From positions 176,825 to 240,824 of the forward strand of contig NZ_WNKF01000008.1 in the NCBI RefSeq assembly GCF_010119225.1: a stretch of DNA of 64,000 bases. The letters are read 5' to 3'. The number at the start of each line of letters is the position of its first letter. Position 1 is the stretch's first letter. Source of the DNA: Cyclobacterium roseum (GTDB lineage: Bacteria > Bacteroidota > Bacteroidia > Cytophagales > Cyclobacteriaceae). A program made the position numbers and the translations under genes. Below, in pieces: positions 26,301 through 34,085 of the stretch. The notes beneath the pieces are model-generated. The model made no database searches and was not told the DNA's origin. It saw only the letters and a list, made by a program, of their open reading frames with translations.

Positions 26301-26900
26301 TTTAATATGGTGCCCGACGAAAACATTCCGGCTGTGGTGGAATTTATCAAATCCAGGGGTATGGCCTGCAGCGTCTATGGATCCCAATACCTGATGGATG
26401 GCCTTTACAATGCCGGGGAGGCAGACTATGCGCTGGACCTGATGACAGCCACCCATGACCGCAGCTGGTGGAATATGATCGCCATCGGCTCCACCATCAC
26501 CCTGGAGGCCTGGGACATGAAATACAAGCCCAATGCCGACTGGAACCACGCCTGGGGAGCCGTGCCCGGTAATATCGTGGCCCGGAAAATGTGGGGCATC
26601 CTGCCCAAAACACCGGGAGCTGGTTTGCTGGAGATCCGGCCCCAGCTGAGCAGGCTGACGGAGACGGCTATCACCGTGCCTTTCCTTACCGGCAAGGTGA
26701 ATGCTTCCTACAAAAGGGTAAACAATCGCCTGCAGCGCTATGCGTTTGATTTGCCTGCCAATGTATCTGCCGATTTGTTTTTGGAATTTGGCCCTAACGA
26801 TGCGGTTTCGCTCAATGGAGAAAAAGTCAACACCCAGTTTGGTTCCATACGGCTATCTCCGGGACAGAACGAAATTGAGTTGCAGGTGAATTCTTTTTGA
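23397..26900 (+). CDS. Sulfatase / GH78 alpha-L-rhamnosidase fusion enzyme
   Basis: The 1167-residue product has a signal peptide (MLKSISTILVWMAFTPFICQ). Residues 30-460 form an S1 sulfatase: ILTDDQRWDALG (Asp39, Asp40), CAASRATIFTG with formylglycine Cys79, MGDNGYFLGE and KWLMYDNSIRVPL. Residues from about 480 to the end are a GH78 alpha-L-rhamnosidase: Bac_rhamnosid N-terminal parts (KTYYWKARLWDGDN), then DGDRERIPYEADAYINQLS near residue 751 and PTEWQLHVALMFYEDYLYTG in the (alpha/alpha)6 barrel. A sulfatase joined to GH78 is the design of the S1_25-GH78 enzyme of the ulvan locus of Formosa agariphila, which desulfates and releases rhamnose. It should act on sulfated rhamnose-containing oligosaccharides. 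No frameshift is visible. Confidence 0.9.
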   Translation: MLKSISTILVWMAFTPFICQAQSTNQPNQKPNIIFILTDDQRWDALGHAGNELIHTPEMDRLAEEGAYFKNALVTTPICAASRATIFTGLYERTHAYTFQTGPIKAEYMETSYPKLLKKAGYRVGFYGKYGVNHKDLAGQFDVYDSYDRNGQFKDRRGYFYKTIGSDTVHLTRYTGQQALDFIDQAKPDEPFCLSLSFSAPHAHDPAEDQYFWQQEVDPLLQGITVPDADLSEDRYFEAQPEIVKSGFNRLRWTWRYDTPEKYQHSVKGYYRMLSGIDLEIAKIRQQLKAKGLDQNTVIILMGDNGYFLGERQLAGKWLMYDNSIRVPLMVYDPRLTNHVDSEEMAANVDVPATILDLAGVQVPEAYQGKSLMPVVKGERLNRDTVLIEHLWDFENIPPSEGLRTAEWKYFRYINDKSIEELYHLKDDPKETHNLAKDPQHATRLAAFRKKLDSMGEALSDASTAAPENLHVEMIRNPSGLTLKDTRPEFGWQVPEGLVFQSAYQILVSSSEEKINQNMGDVWDSGKVQGNQSFNLAYGGDALEDNKTYYWKARLWDGDNRTGRYAASQEFQVAENGGYLTTANGFLKEDILPQTLEKVSGDTWMADFGKAAFANLAFRYQADKPETLTVRLGEQLEGGRINRDPQGHIRFQEVEVAVSPEKDQYVLQLPPDERNTGPAAVALPDSFPVLLPFRYAEIVAQKQPETLTQQAYFGYFEGDQSHFSSSDTILNQVWDLCKYSMKATSFAGIYVDGDRERIPYEADAYINQLSHYAVDWEYPIARRSIEYFMENPTWPTEWQLHVALMFYEDYLYTGNTELIEKYYEELKHKTLMELAREDGLISSSRATPEFMKKLGFKDPDVKMRDIVDWPPAQKDTGWELATEEGERDGFVFTPINTVINALYFRNLEIMGEFARIMGKTGEAMEYELMAAKVKKAVTEKLMDPETGIYLDGEGAGHSSLHANMMPLAFNMVPDENIPAVVEFIKSRGMACSVYGSQYLMDGLYNAGEADYALDLMTATHDRSWWNMIAIGSTITLEAWDMKYKPNADWNHAWGAVPGNIVARKMWGILPKTPGAGLLEIRPQLSRLTETAITVPFLTGKVNASYKRVNNRLQRYAFDLPANVSADLFLEFGPNDAVSLNGEKVNTQFGSIRLSPGQNEIELQVNSF

Positions 26901-26944
26901 AATTACAGGTGAAAAATGGTAGAAAGGGTATTGTTTGCCCCAGA

Positions 26945-27367
26945 CTATTGATGCTGCAAGACGAAATTGAGAGGATCGATGACAGGAAGGTCTGAGGCGA
27001 AGAAATCAGGGCTATTTGTGGTTATAATAATTTCGCAGGCCCCGCTTTGTGCACAGCAGTATTGCAGGCCATCTTCGTAATCCGGCCAAAGGTCAAAATT
27101 TAATGCAGAAAGAAACGAGGGATTGAATGGAGTAATCTGAAGAATAGCAAGATAGGCATAAGCACGCTGAGCAGCTGTTTTGGGATTGTTGATTTTTCGG
27201 TCAATGAAATAAAGCAATTGATAAAAAGTGATAAGGCTAATGTGGCCTGTCCATCTTTTTCGCTCTATTTCATTAAAAATATAATCAATGGCCTTTTGTT
27301 GGTGCTTTTCCGCATCGGCGAAGTGGAAAGAAAGGATAACATTGGTATCTAAAAAAAGATGCTTCAC
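26945..27367 (-). CDS. VapC-like PIN-domain toxin
   Basis: The 140-residue product opens LFLDTNVILSF with the first catalytic Asp of the PIN domain. Other landmarks are QLLYFIDRK, LWPDYEDGLQYCCAQSGA (Asp/Glu acidic site) and IITTNSPDFF with the last conserved residue. It should be a Mg-dependent RNase. The DUF6364-type antitoxin ends 8 bases upstream on the same strand, the usual antitoxin-first pair. The 3' end faces the polysaccharide module and is 44 bases from it. Confidence 0.8.
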   Translation of the reverse strand: MKHLFLDTNVILSFHFADAEKHQQKAIDYIFNEIERKRWTGHISLITFYQLLYFIDRKINNPKTAAQRAYAYLAILQITPFNPSFLSALNFDLWPDYEDGLQYCCAQSGACEIIITTNSPDFFASDLPVIDPLNFVLQHQ

Positions 27368-27375
27368 AGCAAATG

Positions 27376-27624
27376 TTATTTTGTAGTTTGACGATTCCTT
27401 CTTTTGTTCAAATGGTTTTCAATCTGTTTTTGATTGGGTCGACTACCCGGTTGCCTGAGATTTTGAAGGTTTTTGCTTAGGATCACTTCTTTCTGTTCAA
27501 AAGACATGAGCGATTCCAGAAAGCTTTCAAACAAGCGCGAGACATTCGTGTTTTTTTCTTTGGCGAATGACTTTGCCCATTTAATCTTTTCTTTATCCTT
27601 TATGCTTAAAGTTAATTTTTCCAT
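27376..27624 (-). CDS. DUF6364-like antitoxin
   Basis: The 82-residue product begins MEKLTLSIKDKEKIKWAKSF, a short strand followed by helices as in ribbon-helix-helix DUF6364 antitoxins. It then has NTNVSRLFESFLESL and a basic, Gln/Asn-rich tail that would wrap the toxin. It sits directly upstream of a PIN toxin on the same strand. The start is the first ATG after AT-rich DNA. The RHH part probably represses the operon. Confidence 0.7.
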   Translation of the reverse strand: MEKLTLSIKDKEKIKWAKSFAKEKNTNVSRLFESFLESLMSFEQKEVILSKNLQNLRQPGSRPNQKQIENHLNKRRNRQTTK

Positions 27625-27837
27625 ACGTGTATAAATTCATTAATGCCAATAAACATACGTATAATATTAAACGTTTCAAAATAGTTACTAGATGCCTGCG
27701 AAAGCTGCCTGTATTATTTCAGGAGAGAAATAAGGCAGGTATCCACTTCTATAAAACAGTCTATTTGGGCAGGAAAGTGCCATTTATAGGGTAATAGCTT
27801 TTCTCCCTATTGAGTTTCAAGAGAGGATTCTTTGGAT

Positions 27838-27962
27838 CAATTGCCTACTGCTTTAGCTATAGGCAATTGGGATTTGTGCGTATCGTTGGCTTTAGCCAAA
27901 TCCTATATCCTTAACCTTTCCCATCCAACTTTCATCCATTTTGGCTAAAGTTGCATTCCTAT
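27838..27962. repeat. Palindrome cluster between antitoxin and BlaI genes
   Basis: CAATTGCCTA pairs with TAGGCAATTG across a 12-base loop (27838-27869), then TTGGCT-TT-AGCCAA (27886-27899), then a TTTTGGCTAAAG relative near 27947. This looks like a third REP-type palindrome set. The other parts of 27625-28133 show no gene. Confidence 0.5.
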
Positions 27963-28133
27963 TGAAGTGGTTTTGATACTGTTTGATGGGCCATAATTTG
28001 GACCATTTCAGAATAAATTTCGTTCCATTTCAGCCTTTTCCGACCTGCAGATAAACCTGATACGCAGATATAATTTGCATCATAACTGATAAATCAATTG
28101 CATTATTGGTAAAACAGGTGTATATTTAAATAT

Positions 28134-28141
28134 TAAGTTTG
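28134..28141 (+). promoter_or_regulatory. Bacteroidota -7 box TAAGTTTG upstream of blaI-type gene
   Basis: TAAGTTTG is an exact match to the TAnnTTTG -7 consensus, 14 bases before the ATG at 28156. A TTG lies upstream at 25-base spacing, longer than the usual 19-23 bases, so the -33 box is uncertain. Confidence 0.5.
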
Positions 28142-28155
28142 AAAGATAAATACTC

Positions 28156-28512
28156 ATGGATAAACTCACCAAAAAAGAAGAAGAGGTCATGAAGATCCTT
28201 TGGAAGCTCCAAAAAGGCTTCGTTAAAGACATCCTGGCAGAGTTTCCTGACCCCAAACCCCCATACAATACCATCTCGTCCATCGTCAGGATCCTGCAGG
28301 AAAAAGGTATTGTGGACTATAAGCAATACGGAAATACTTATGAGTATTTCCCCTTGCTCTCTAAGGAAGCATACCGGAAACGATTCATGAAGGCCTTTGT
28401 CAGTGATTATTTTGATAATTCTTTTTCCAAAGCGGTGGCCGCTTTTATAGAAGAAGAGCATCTTGATCAGAAAGAGATTGACGAAATTCTAAAACTTATC
28501 AAATCCAAATAG
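28156..28512 (+). CDS. BlaI/MecI/CopY-family transcriptional repressor
   Basis: The 118-residue winged-helix protein opens MDKLTKKEEEVMKILWKLQK, with the DNA-recognition region PPYNTISSIVRILQEKGIVDY, as in BlaI (usual length about 120). It is expected to dimerise through its C-terminus and repress its own operon until cleaved by the M56 protease. The protease gene starts 2 bases after its stop. No beta-lactamase gene is in the operon, so the cue is unlikely to be a beta-lactam. Confidence 0.9.
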   Translation: MDKLTKKEEEVMKILWKLQKGFVKDILAEFPDPKPPYNTISSIVRILQEKGIVDYKQYGNTYEYFPLLSKEAYRKRFMKAFVSDYFDNSFSKAVAAFIEEEHLDQKEIDEILKLIKSK

Positions 28513-28514
28513 CC

Positions 28515-29870
28515 ATGGAATCGATTCTATATTACCTTTTAAAAGTTTCCGTGGGAACAACTGTTTTCTATGCAACCTACTTTTTTCTCTTTCGGAAAAG
28601 CAAAGGGTTTGTATTTAACCGCTTCTATTTGTCCGGGTCTTTTCTGGCAGCTTTTATCATTCCCCTAATTTCTTTCTCCACTGAAGTCCAGCTTTCGCAG
28701 GCAAGCACCTATTTTTCGGAGAGTGTCGGTACCACGGGATGGTCGGCACCATCCACAGGCACTGAAAGCTACCCTAGTGTAGCAGCAATATTAATTTACC
28801 TCTATGTGATTGGACTGGTAATTTGTTTGGCCAGGCTGATCTTTGGCTATATAGTGGCTGCCAGGATAAGCAAAAGTTGTAAGGAAGCATGTATAGGTGG
28901 AATGAAAGTCTGTATAGCTGAAGAAAATGACCTGGCGTTCACCTTTCTTGACAAGGTCATAATAGGGAGAAATTTATGCGGTCATCCGGCTTTGGAAATG
29001 GTTTTGCAGCATGAGGGCGTACATTCCCGTGAACGGCATTTCTACGACATCATCCTGGCCGAATTGCTTTTGGCCCTGCAGTGGTTCAATCCTTTTGCCA
29101 GGTTTCATGCCCAGGCCATACGGAACAACCTGGAGTTCCGGGCGGATGACAGGGTGATCAGCGTTTCGGATAAACAGGAATATCAGTACACCATGCTCGC
29201 CATGGCCCTGAACAGCATCAACTCCCCATTATTTACAGCCATTAATTCAAGTAACCTTCAAAAACGAATGATCATGATGAACGCCAAAAATAAAAACCGA
29301 TTTGTCAGCCTTAGCAGGTTGGCCATTCTGCCCGTATTTGTCCTGCTACTGGTATCCCTTTCCGGGAAGGAAACGGTAGCGATAAGCGATAGCGGGTCAG
29401 GTATGGAGAAATTAAGTCAGCAGGTGCAGGAAAATCCTTCCGATTCCATAAATTCAATTGAAGGGATAAATAAGTACCTGTCAAAAAACTTAAAATACCC
29501 CAATGATGCAAGGTCAGCCGGGTTAATAGGATCGGTAAAACTTTATGCCAGGGTCAGCCCCGATGGAGTTATACAGGAGGTCCTGGACGTGAAACCTGAT
29601 GAGGAATATGTGGCATATGATGAAGTCGTCATTATTGGGTATATGGGAGAGCGTTCTGAAAATTTAAAAAAAACCAAATCCTACCGACACCAAACCCTTT
29701 TGGCAGAGGGAAAAAGGGTGGTTGAATCCCTTCCAAAATTGGAAATTACCGACTTTCAGGGGAAACTGGTTCAGTTTACTTTTAGATTCGACTTACGTTC
29801 GCCAGATGACAGGAGCAAAATATGGGAACGGGATATAGACCAGGAAACAATAGACCTGATCTCAAAATGA
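28515..29870 (+). CDS. M56 BlaR1-like membrane metalloprotease with C-terminal TonB-like domain
   Basis: The 451-residue product has N-terminal TM segments around residues 8-30 and 35-55, a further TM near 90-110, and the zinc motif HEGVH near residues 165-169. LAELLLALQWFNPFARF and LEFRADDRVI match M56. A TM near residue 265 (ILPVFVLLLVSL) leads to a periplasmic TonB-C-like domain with YPNDARSAGLIGSVKLYARV, in place of the penicillin-binding sensor of BlaR1. This is the Bacteroidota arrangement, and the signal sensed is unknown. It likely cleaves the BlaI-type repressor encoded 2 bases upstream. Confidence 0.85.
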   Translation: MESILYYLLKVSVGTTVFYATYFFLFRKSKGFVFNRFYLSGSFLAAFIIPLISFSTEVQLSQASTYFSESVGTTGWSAPSTGTESYPSVAAILIYLYVIGLVICLARLIFGYIVAARISKSCKEACIGGMKVCIAEENDLAFTFLDKVIIGRNLCGHPALEMVLQHEGVHSRERHFYDIILAELLLALQWFNPFARFHAQAIRNNLEFRADDRVISVSDKQEYQYTMLAMALNSINSPLFTAINSSNLQKRMIMMNAKNKNRFVSLSRLAILPVFVLLLVSLSGKETVAISDSGSGMEKLSQQVQENPSDSINSIEGINKYLSKNLKYPNDARSAGLIGSVKLYARVSPDGVIQEVLDVKPDEEYVAYDEVVIIGYMGERSENLKKTKSYRHQTLLAEGKRVVESLPKLEITDFQGKLVQFTFRFDLRSPDDRSKIWERDIDQETIDLISK

Positions 29871-29918
29871 AATCGGGAATTGTTTTAAAGTAAGTTTATC
29901 CGCTTTATCAACCTTAAC

Positions 29919-30878
29919 ATGAAAATGAAAGCTTATCTTAGAACACGCTATGGGGGACCGGAGGTGCTGCACTTGGGCAGGGTGGCAAAGCCTACCGTTA
30001 AGAAAGGCCACTTACTGGTAAAGACAGCGGCAAATTCGGCTAATCCCGCCGACTGGCATATTTTACGAGGAACACCCGTGTTAGCCCGGTTGGCTTTTGG
30101 ATTGATAACTCCCAAAAACAAACTACTGGGAGCTGATTTTGCGGGGACGGTGGAAGAAGTAGGGGAAGATGCAGGCCAGTTTCAGGTAGGAGAACGGGTA
30201 TTTGGGGAGGATCTAAAAGGAGGTACTTTTGCCGAATATGCAGTGGTTCCCGCGACTGCTTGTGCCCAGATGCCGGAGGGCAGCAGTTTTGCGACCATGG
30301 CAAGCATGCCAGTTGCAGGGCTTACGGCTTTGCAAGCCCTAATTACTCATGGCAAGCTTCAAAGTGGGGAATCGGTCCTTATCAACGGTGCCTCCGGTGG
30401 CGTAGGTCATTTGGCCGTACAAATCGCAAAGGCGTATGGAGCGCGAGTGACTGGAGTTTGCTCAGAAAAAAACCGGGATTTTGTGCTGTCTCTGGGAGCG
30501 GATGCGGTCATCGCCTACGATGAGGAAAACATTCATGGCCATCCGGGGAAACACGACCTTGTTTTGGATACCCACGGTAACCTGTTTTACCGGGACTTTA
30601 CCCGTATGGGGAAGCGGGGTGTGGTAATCGGCTTTACCAACATGAAACACTTGGCAGTCTTGATGTTGCGAGGAGCCCTTGGTAAATTTCCCATGACACA
30701 GTTCACCGCGGCGGCCAACAGCCCTGATCTCGAAACGCTGGCCTCCCTGGTAGAGGAGGGGAAAATCAGTGTCCATCTGGAAAAGACCTATTCCTACCGG
30801 GACATTCCAAAGGCAATTGCCTATATAGAAGCCATGCGAACACGGGGTAAAGTGGCCATGGTTTGGGAGGAAGGCTAA
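29919..30878 (+). CDS. Zinc-independent quinone-oxidoreductase-like alcohol dehydrogenase (MDR family)
   Basis: The 319-residue product begins MKAYLRTRYGGPEVL, with GADFAGTVEEVG and then the NAD(P)-binding INGASGGVGHLAVQIAKAYG (GxGxxG region). Zinc ligands of classic alcohol dehydrogenase are not seen, so it belongs to the quinone oxidoreductase/MDR subgroup. It is cytoplasmic and probably reduces quinones or enones with NADPH. There is no operon partner within 100 bases on either side and the start is the ATG at 29919, six bases before a second Met. Confidence 0.85.
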   Translation: MKMKAYLRTRYGGPEVLHLGRVAKPTVKKGHLLVKTAANSANPADWHILRGTPVLARLAFGLITPKNKLLGADFAGTVEEVGEDAGQFQVGERVFGEDLKGGTFAEYAVVPATACAQMPEGSSFATMASMPVAGLTALQALITHGKLQSGESVLINGASGGVGHLAVQIAKAYGARVTGVCSEKNRDFVLSLGADAVIAYDEENIHGHPGKHDLVLDTHGNLFYRDFTRMGKRGVVIGFTNMKHLAVLMLRGALGKFPMTQFTAAANSPDLETLASLVEEGKISVHLEKTYSYRDIPKAIAYIEAMRTRGKVAMVWEEG

Positions 30879-30995
30879 ATATTTTCAAACCGAAATGGCC
30901 TGGTTTCCATTTTTTCTTTCCGGCTAAGACGTAAAAAAAACCTTACTATTCTAGATTTTTAGCAGCCTGCCTGTTTCAAAATTGAATTTTAAATT

Positions 30996-31003
30996 TAACT
31001 TTG
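30996..31003 (+). promoter_or_regulatory. Bacteroidota -7 box TAACTTTG
   Basis: An exact TAnnTTTG match, 20 bases before the ATG at 31024, supports that start over an open-frame start at 30982, which would precede the promoter. The -33 element is weak (TTTC or TTG near 30975-30984). Confidence 0.5.
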
Positions 31004-31023
31004 CAATTCAAAGTACTTTTAAA

Positions 31024-31650
31024 ATGAAAAAGGAACAAGATTACCTAAAAGATATTACCGAAATTCGGAGCCTGATGGAGCGGTCTTCCCGGTTTTATTC
31101 CCTTTCCGGCCTGGCCGGCATTCTGGCTGGATGCTATGCGTTGATAGGTGCCTTCCTGGCTTATTGGATGTTTGATTTTAATCCAACCAGCATAATGGAT
31201 CCCATTCTTCTTTCAGGAGGGATTTCCCCCAATCTGGCAAAAACGTTGATGACCGCAGTATTGGTTTTAGTGCTGGCAGTAGGCAGTACCGTTTTTCTAT
31301 CCTATCAAAAAGCATCTAAGAGAAAGGAAACCGCCTGGAGCCCTACCGCCCGGCGGCTGGTCCTCCAAATGGCTGTTCCCTTGATCGCTGGAGGCGTTTT
31401 GATGCTAATAGTGCTTGGAAAAGGAATGACGGGTTTATTGGCGCCCCTTTCACTGATTTTTTATGGATTGGCCATTTTCAATGCCGGTCACGCAGCCTTT
31501 GACGAATTAAAGCCGCTTGGTCTATTGCAGATCGTCTTGGGCTTATTTTGCGCCCATTTTATTCCCTATGGACTCTTGTGCTGGGCCATCGGGTTTGGCT
31601 TGCTTCACATTCTGTTTGGCCTTTACATGCATGTTACCTACGAAAAGTGA
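31024..31650 (+). CDS. Multi-pass membrane protein, unknown function
   Basis: The product is 208 residues from the ATG at 31024. A short acidic cytoplasmic head (KKEQDYLKDITEIRSLMERS) is followed by about six TM segments rich in Ala, Leu and Gly (for example LAGILAGCYALIGAFLAY and LVLVLAVGS). It resembles Bacteroidota membrane proteins encoded with a winged-helix repressor. The stop overlaps the GTG of the next gene by four bases, so they are translationally coupled. No catalytic motif is seen. Confidence 0.6.
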   Translation: MKKEQDYLKDITEIRSLMERSSRFYSLSGLAGILAGCYALIGAFLAYWMFDFNPTSIMDPILLSGGISPNLAKTLMTAVLVLVLAVGSTVFLSYQKASKRKETAWSPTARRLVLQMAVPLIAGGVLMLIVLGKGMTGLLAPLSLIFYGLAIFNAGHAAFDELKPLGLLQIVLGLFCAHFIPYGLLCWAIGFGLLHILFGLYMHVTYEK

Positions 31651-31952
31651 AAACTTCGATCCACGGACTACATAAAGTATTTGAAAGCCGGATTCGGTTG
31701 GGCATTATGTCCGCCCTGATGGTCAACCAAAAGCTGGATTTCAATGAGTTTAAGCAATTGCTAGACCTTACGGATGGGAACCTTGCCAGTCACCTAACAG
31801 CCTTGGAAAAACACCGGTTTATTCAGGTTAAAAAGCAGTTTGTAGGCAAAAAGCCCAATACCAGTTACGCGGCTACGGAGCTGGGCAGGCAAAAATTCAC
31901 CGAACACCTGAATACCCTGGAAGCACTTATCAAAAAAGTCAGTCAAAAATAA
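31647..31952 (+). CDS. Winged-helix transcriptional regulator, MarR/ArsR-like (HTH_34)
   Basis: The 101-residue product starts with GTG (VKTSIHGLHKVFESRIR). This start is chosen because it overlaps the previous stop as GTGA and gives the family's usual N-terminus; the ORF remains open upstream. MSALMVNQKLDFNEFKQLLD, LTDGNLASHLTALEKHRF and the wing KPNTSYAATELGR are typical of the small winged-helix DNA-binding family PF13601. It probably controls the membrane-protein operon, including the DUF4153 gene 28 bases on. Confidence 0.8.
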   Translation: MKTSIHGLHKVFESRIRLGIMSALMVNQKLDFNEFKQLLDLTDGNLASHLTALEKHRFIQVKKQFVGKKPNTSYAATELGRQKFTEHLNTLEALIKKVSQK

Positions 31953-31980
31953 ATCACCCACATCTCCATGTCCTCCCATT

Positions 31981-33225
31981 ATGAAAGAGACCATCCGCAG
32001 ACACATCAACGAACCAGGGCAACTGGAGTCCCTGTACCGATCCGACAAATCAGGCTTTCGCCAGGCATTCCGGGACCTGTATCCAGAGCTTCAGAATATC
32101 CCCCTGGCTACTTTCTGGCAAGAACGATTGCAGCACAAAGGAGAGGGCATCCATTGGGGAGGCCGCAGGGAATGGCTGTTAGTGTTCTTACTGGCACTTT
32201 TGGCCGGCATTTCCGCTAAGCTTCCGGTAATTCTGGGGGTAAGTGAGGATTTTTTCTATCCTAGAAATGTAGGATTTACCCTGTTTACCACGCTAACCAT
32301 CTATTTTTCCTGGAAAAACCAGCTGCCAAAGGAAAAAGTTCTTCCAATAGCCCTGCTTACTTTAAGTAGTATTGTCTACATCAATTTGCTACCCGAAAAT
32401 CCGGCCAGTGATACCTTGGTGTTGGCTTACCTTCATTTGCTTGTCATTCTGTGGGGTGTTTTCGGATATTCTCATGCAGGTGGAGAACAGAAGATACGGG
32501 AAAGATGGCTTTCTTTTCTAAAATTTAATGGCGATTTACTGGTTATGGGCGTTCCGATAGCCATTGCAGGAGGGCTTCTGACCGGCATTACACTGGGCCT
32601 GTTTTCAGTGATTGGCTTGGATATCGAAAAATTTTATACCGAGTACATTCTCATTTTCGGGCTGGCGTCGCTTCCGATCATCAGTACCTACCTGATCCAA
32701 ACCAACCCACAGGTGGTAGGTAAAATATCTCAGGTGATCGCTTCCCTTTTTAGCCCGCTTGTACTGCTGATGCTGGTTATTTATCTGGTAGCTATTCTTT
32801 ATTCGGGAAAAGATCCATACAATGATCGGGATTTTTTGATACTGTTCAATGCTTTGTTGGTAGGTGTGCTGGCCTTGATTTTCTTTTCGATCTCGGGCTT
32901 TTCGTCGGTATCCAAAAAGAAATTGGAAATTTGGATTCTTGCCCTTTTGGCTGGAGTAACCATTTTGGTGAATGCGGTGGCCCTGTCGGCTATCGTATTT
33001 CGATTGGCGGAATGGGGCATTACTCCCAACCGAATGGCAGTTCTGGGAGGGAATGTGTGGATACTCATTCATTTGTTATTGGTAAGTTGGAAATTGATCG
33101 GGGTTCTAAGGGAGAAAACCGGAATGTATAAAGTAGAAAAAGTCATGGTTTCCTATTTGCCGGTTTACTTTATTTGGGCACTTCTCGTCACCTTACTCTT
33201 TCCGTTTCTTTTTGGATTTGCCTAA
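31981..33225 (+). CDS. DUF4153-like integral membrane protein
   Basis: The 414-residue product has a cytoplasmic N-terminal helix (ESLYRSDKSGFRQAF) followed by about 10-11 TM segments. WGVFGYSHAGGEQKIRERW and the WLSFLKFNGDLLVMGVPIAI part are consistent with DUF4153. Function is not known for the family. It is part of the operon with the winged-helix regulator, which is the only clue to its job. The start is the first ATG 28 bases after the regulator stop. Confidence 0.6.
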   Translation: MKETIRRHINEPGQLESLYRSDKSGFRQAFRDLYPELQNIPLATFWQERLQHKGEGIHWGGRREWLLVFLLALLAGISAKLPVILGVSEDFFYPRNVGFTLFTTLTIYFSWKNQLPKEKVLPIALLTLSSIVYINLLPENPASDTLVLAYLHLLVILWGVFGYSHAGGEQKIRERWLSFLKFNGDLLVMGVPIAIAGGLLTGITLGLFSVIGLDIEKFYTEYILIFGLASLPIISTYLIQTNPQVVGKISQVIASLFSPLVLLMLVIYLVAILYSGKDPYNDRDFLILFNALLVGVLALIFFSISGFSSVSKKKLEIWILALLAGVTILVNAVALSAIVFRLAEWGITPNRMAVLGGNVWILIHLLLVSWKLIGVLREKTGMYKVEKVMVSYLPVYFIWALLVTLLFPFLFGFA

Positions 33226-33659
33226 GCCCCTGCTTCGGCGGAATCCCTGGCTCCCCTTGGTAATTCCTGTCGGACAATTGTGGCTGGTGGTTTCGATCCT
33301 CCGAAAAATTACGGACGGCCCAAATTGCCCGTTCGTGTTTTTTCCTGGCACTGTTTTACTGACTGTTGACCACTCAGTTGCGGCTATTGAAAAATACTTG
33401 CGTGGAAAACAGATAAGATAGTATTTTTTTCGTACATTCACCGAAGATCATGATTTTGGTATTTTTCCATCATAGGGCCCTGTTACTTCCCTGCTTTTGT
33501 TTTTCAATGAAAGCAGGTAGGCTATTTATTGGCCACAATAAAGCCTTCATCAGCTAAACCCTCTATCCCGAAGATCAGGGTGGAGGGTCGCATTTTTATC
33601 ACCTAAGTGCCTTAAAATGGCAACACATTCCTCAAATACGTATTTAAATAATTCAAATA
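33226..33659. other. Intergenic stretch of about 430 bases, nothing recognised
   Basis: The open frame at 33212-33421 starts inside the DUF4153 gene and has no family-like features. An imperfect inverted repeat may end transcription just downstream of the DUF4153 stop, and AT-rich DNA before 33660 probably holds the next promoter. Confidence 0.4.
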
Positions 33660-34052
33660 ATGTTACCAATCATTAAAACTAGTGATGCAGACCGCATCTT
33701 TAATCTTATCAATCATTTAAGCCCTACTGAAAAAACAAAGGAGGTTAGGCAGCTAGTCAGCGAAATTCAAAAGGCAAAAAAAGTGACAGATGCCGCGATG
33801 CCCCGGAAAGTCATTCAATTGGGTAGTTATTTTGAAGTCAAACTTGAAAAGCAAGATCAGGTGATTGCAATGACACTGGTGCTTCCAAAATATGCTGATT
33901 TGAATTCTTTTAAACTTTCCCTGTTTTCGCCTCTGGGCGTTGCGCTGATCGGGTACAAGGAAGGGGATCGCATAGAATGGCCTTTGCCTGTAGGGAGAAA
34001 GATTATCCAGATCCTTAAGGTGAAAAACCCCGAAGCAGTGCCGGTGAGTTAA
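33660..34052 (+). CDS. Rnk/GreA C-terminal-like RNA polymerase-binding factor
   Basis: The 130-residue product has an N-terminal helix pair (TEKTKEVRQLVSEIQKAKKV) followed by PRKVIQLGSYFEVKL, LVLPKYADLNSFKLSLFSPLG and ALIGYKEGDRIEWPLPVG. The GY(K)xGDxIxWPLPxG signature is that of the Rnk/GreA FKBP-like domain. It probably binds RNA polymerase but has only a short helix pair, so it is Rnk-like rather than a full GreA. The start is the ATG at 33660. Confidence 0.8.
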   Translation: MLPIIKTSDADRIFNLINHLSPTEKTKEVRQLVSEIQKAKKVTDAAMPRKVIQLGSYFEVKLEKQDQVIAMTLVLPKYADLNSFKLSLFSPLGVALIGYKEGDRIEWPLPVGRKIIQILKVKNPEAVPVS

Positions 34053-34085
34053 AACGTGTTTTCCAAAACTTCGTTCCACAGATCT

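Noticed and set aside
33212..33421. 69-codon ORF after the DUF4153 gene
   Set aside because: It starts inside the preceding gene in another frame and lacks conserved features.
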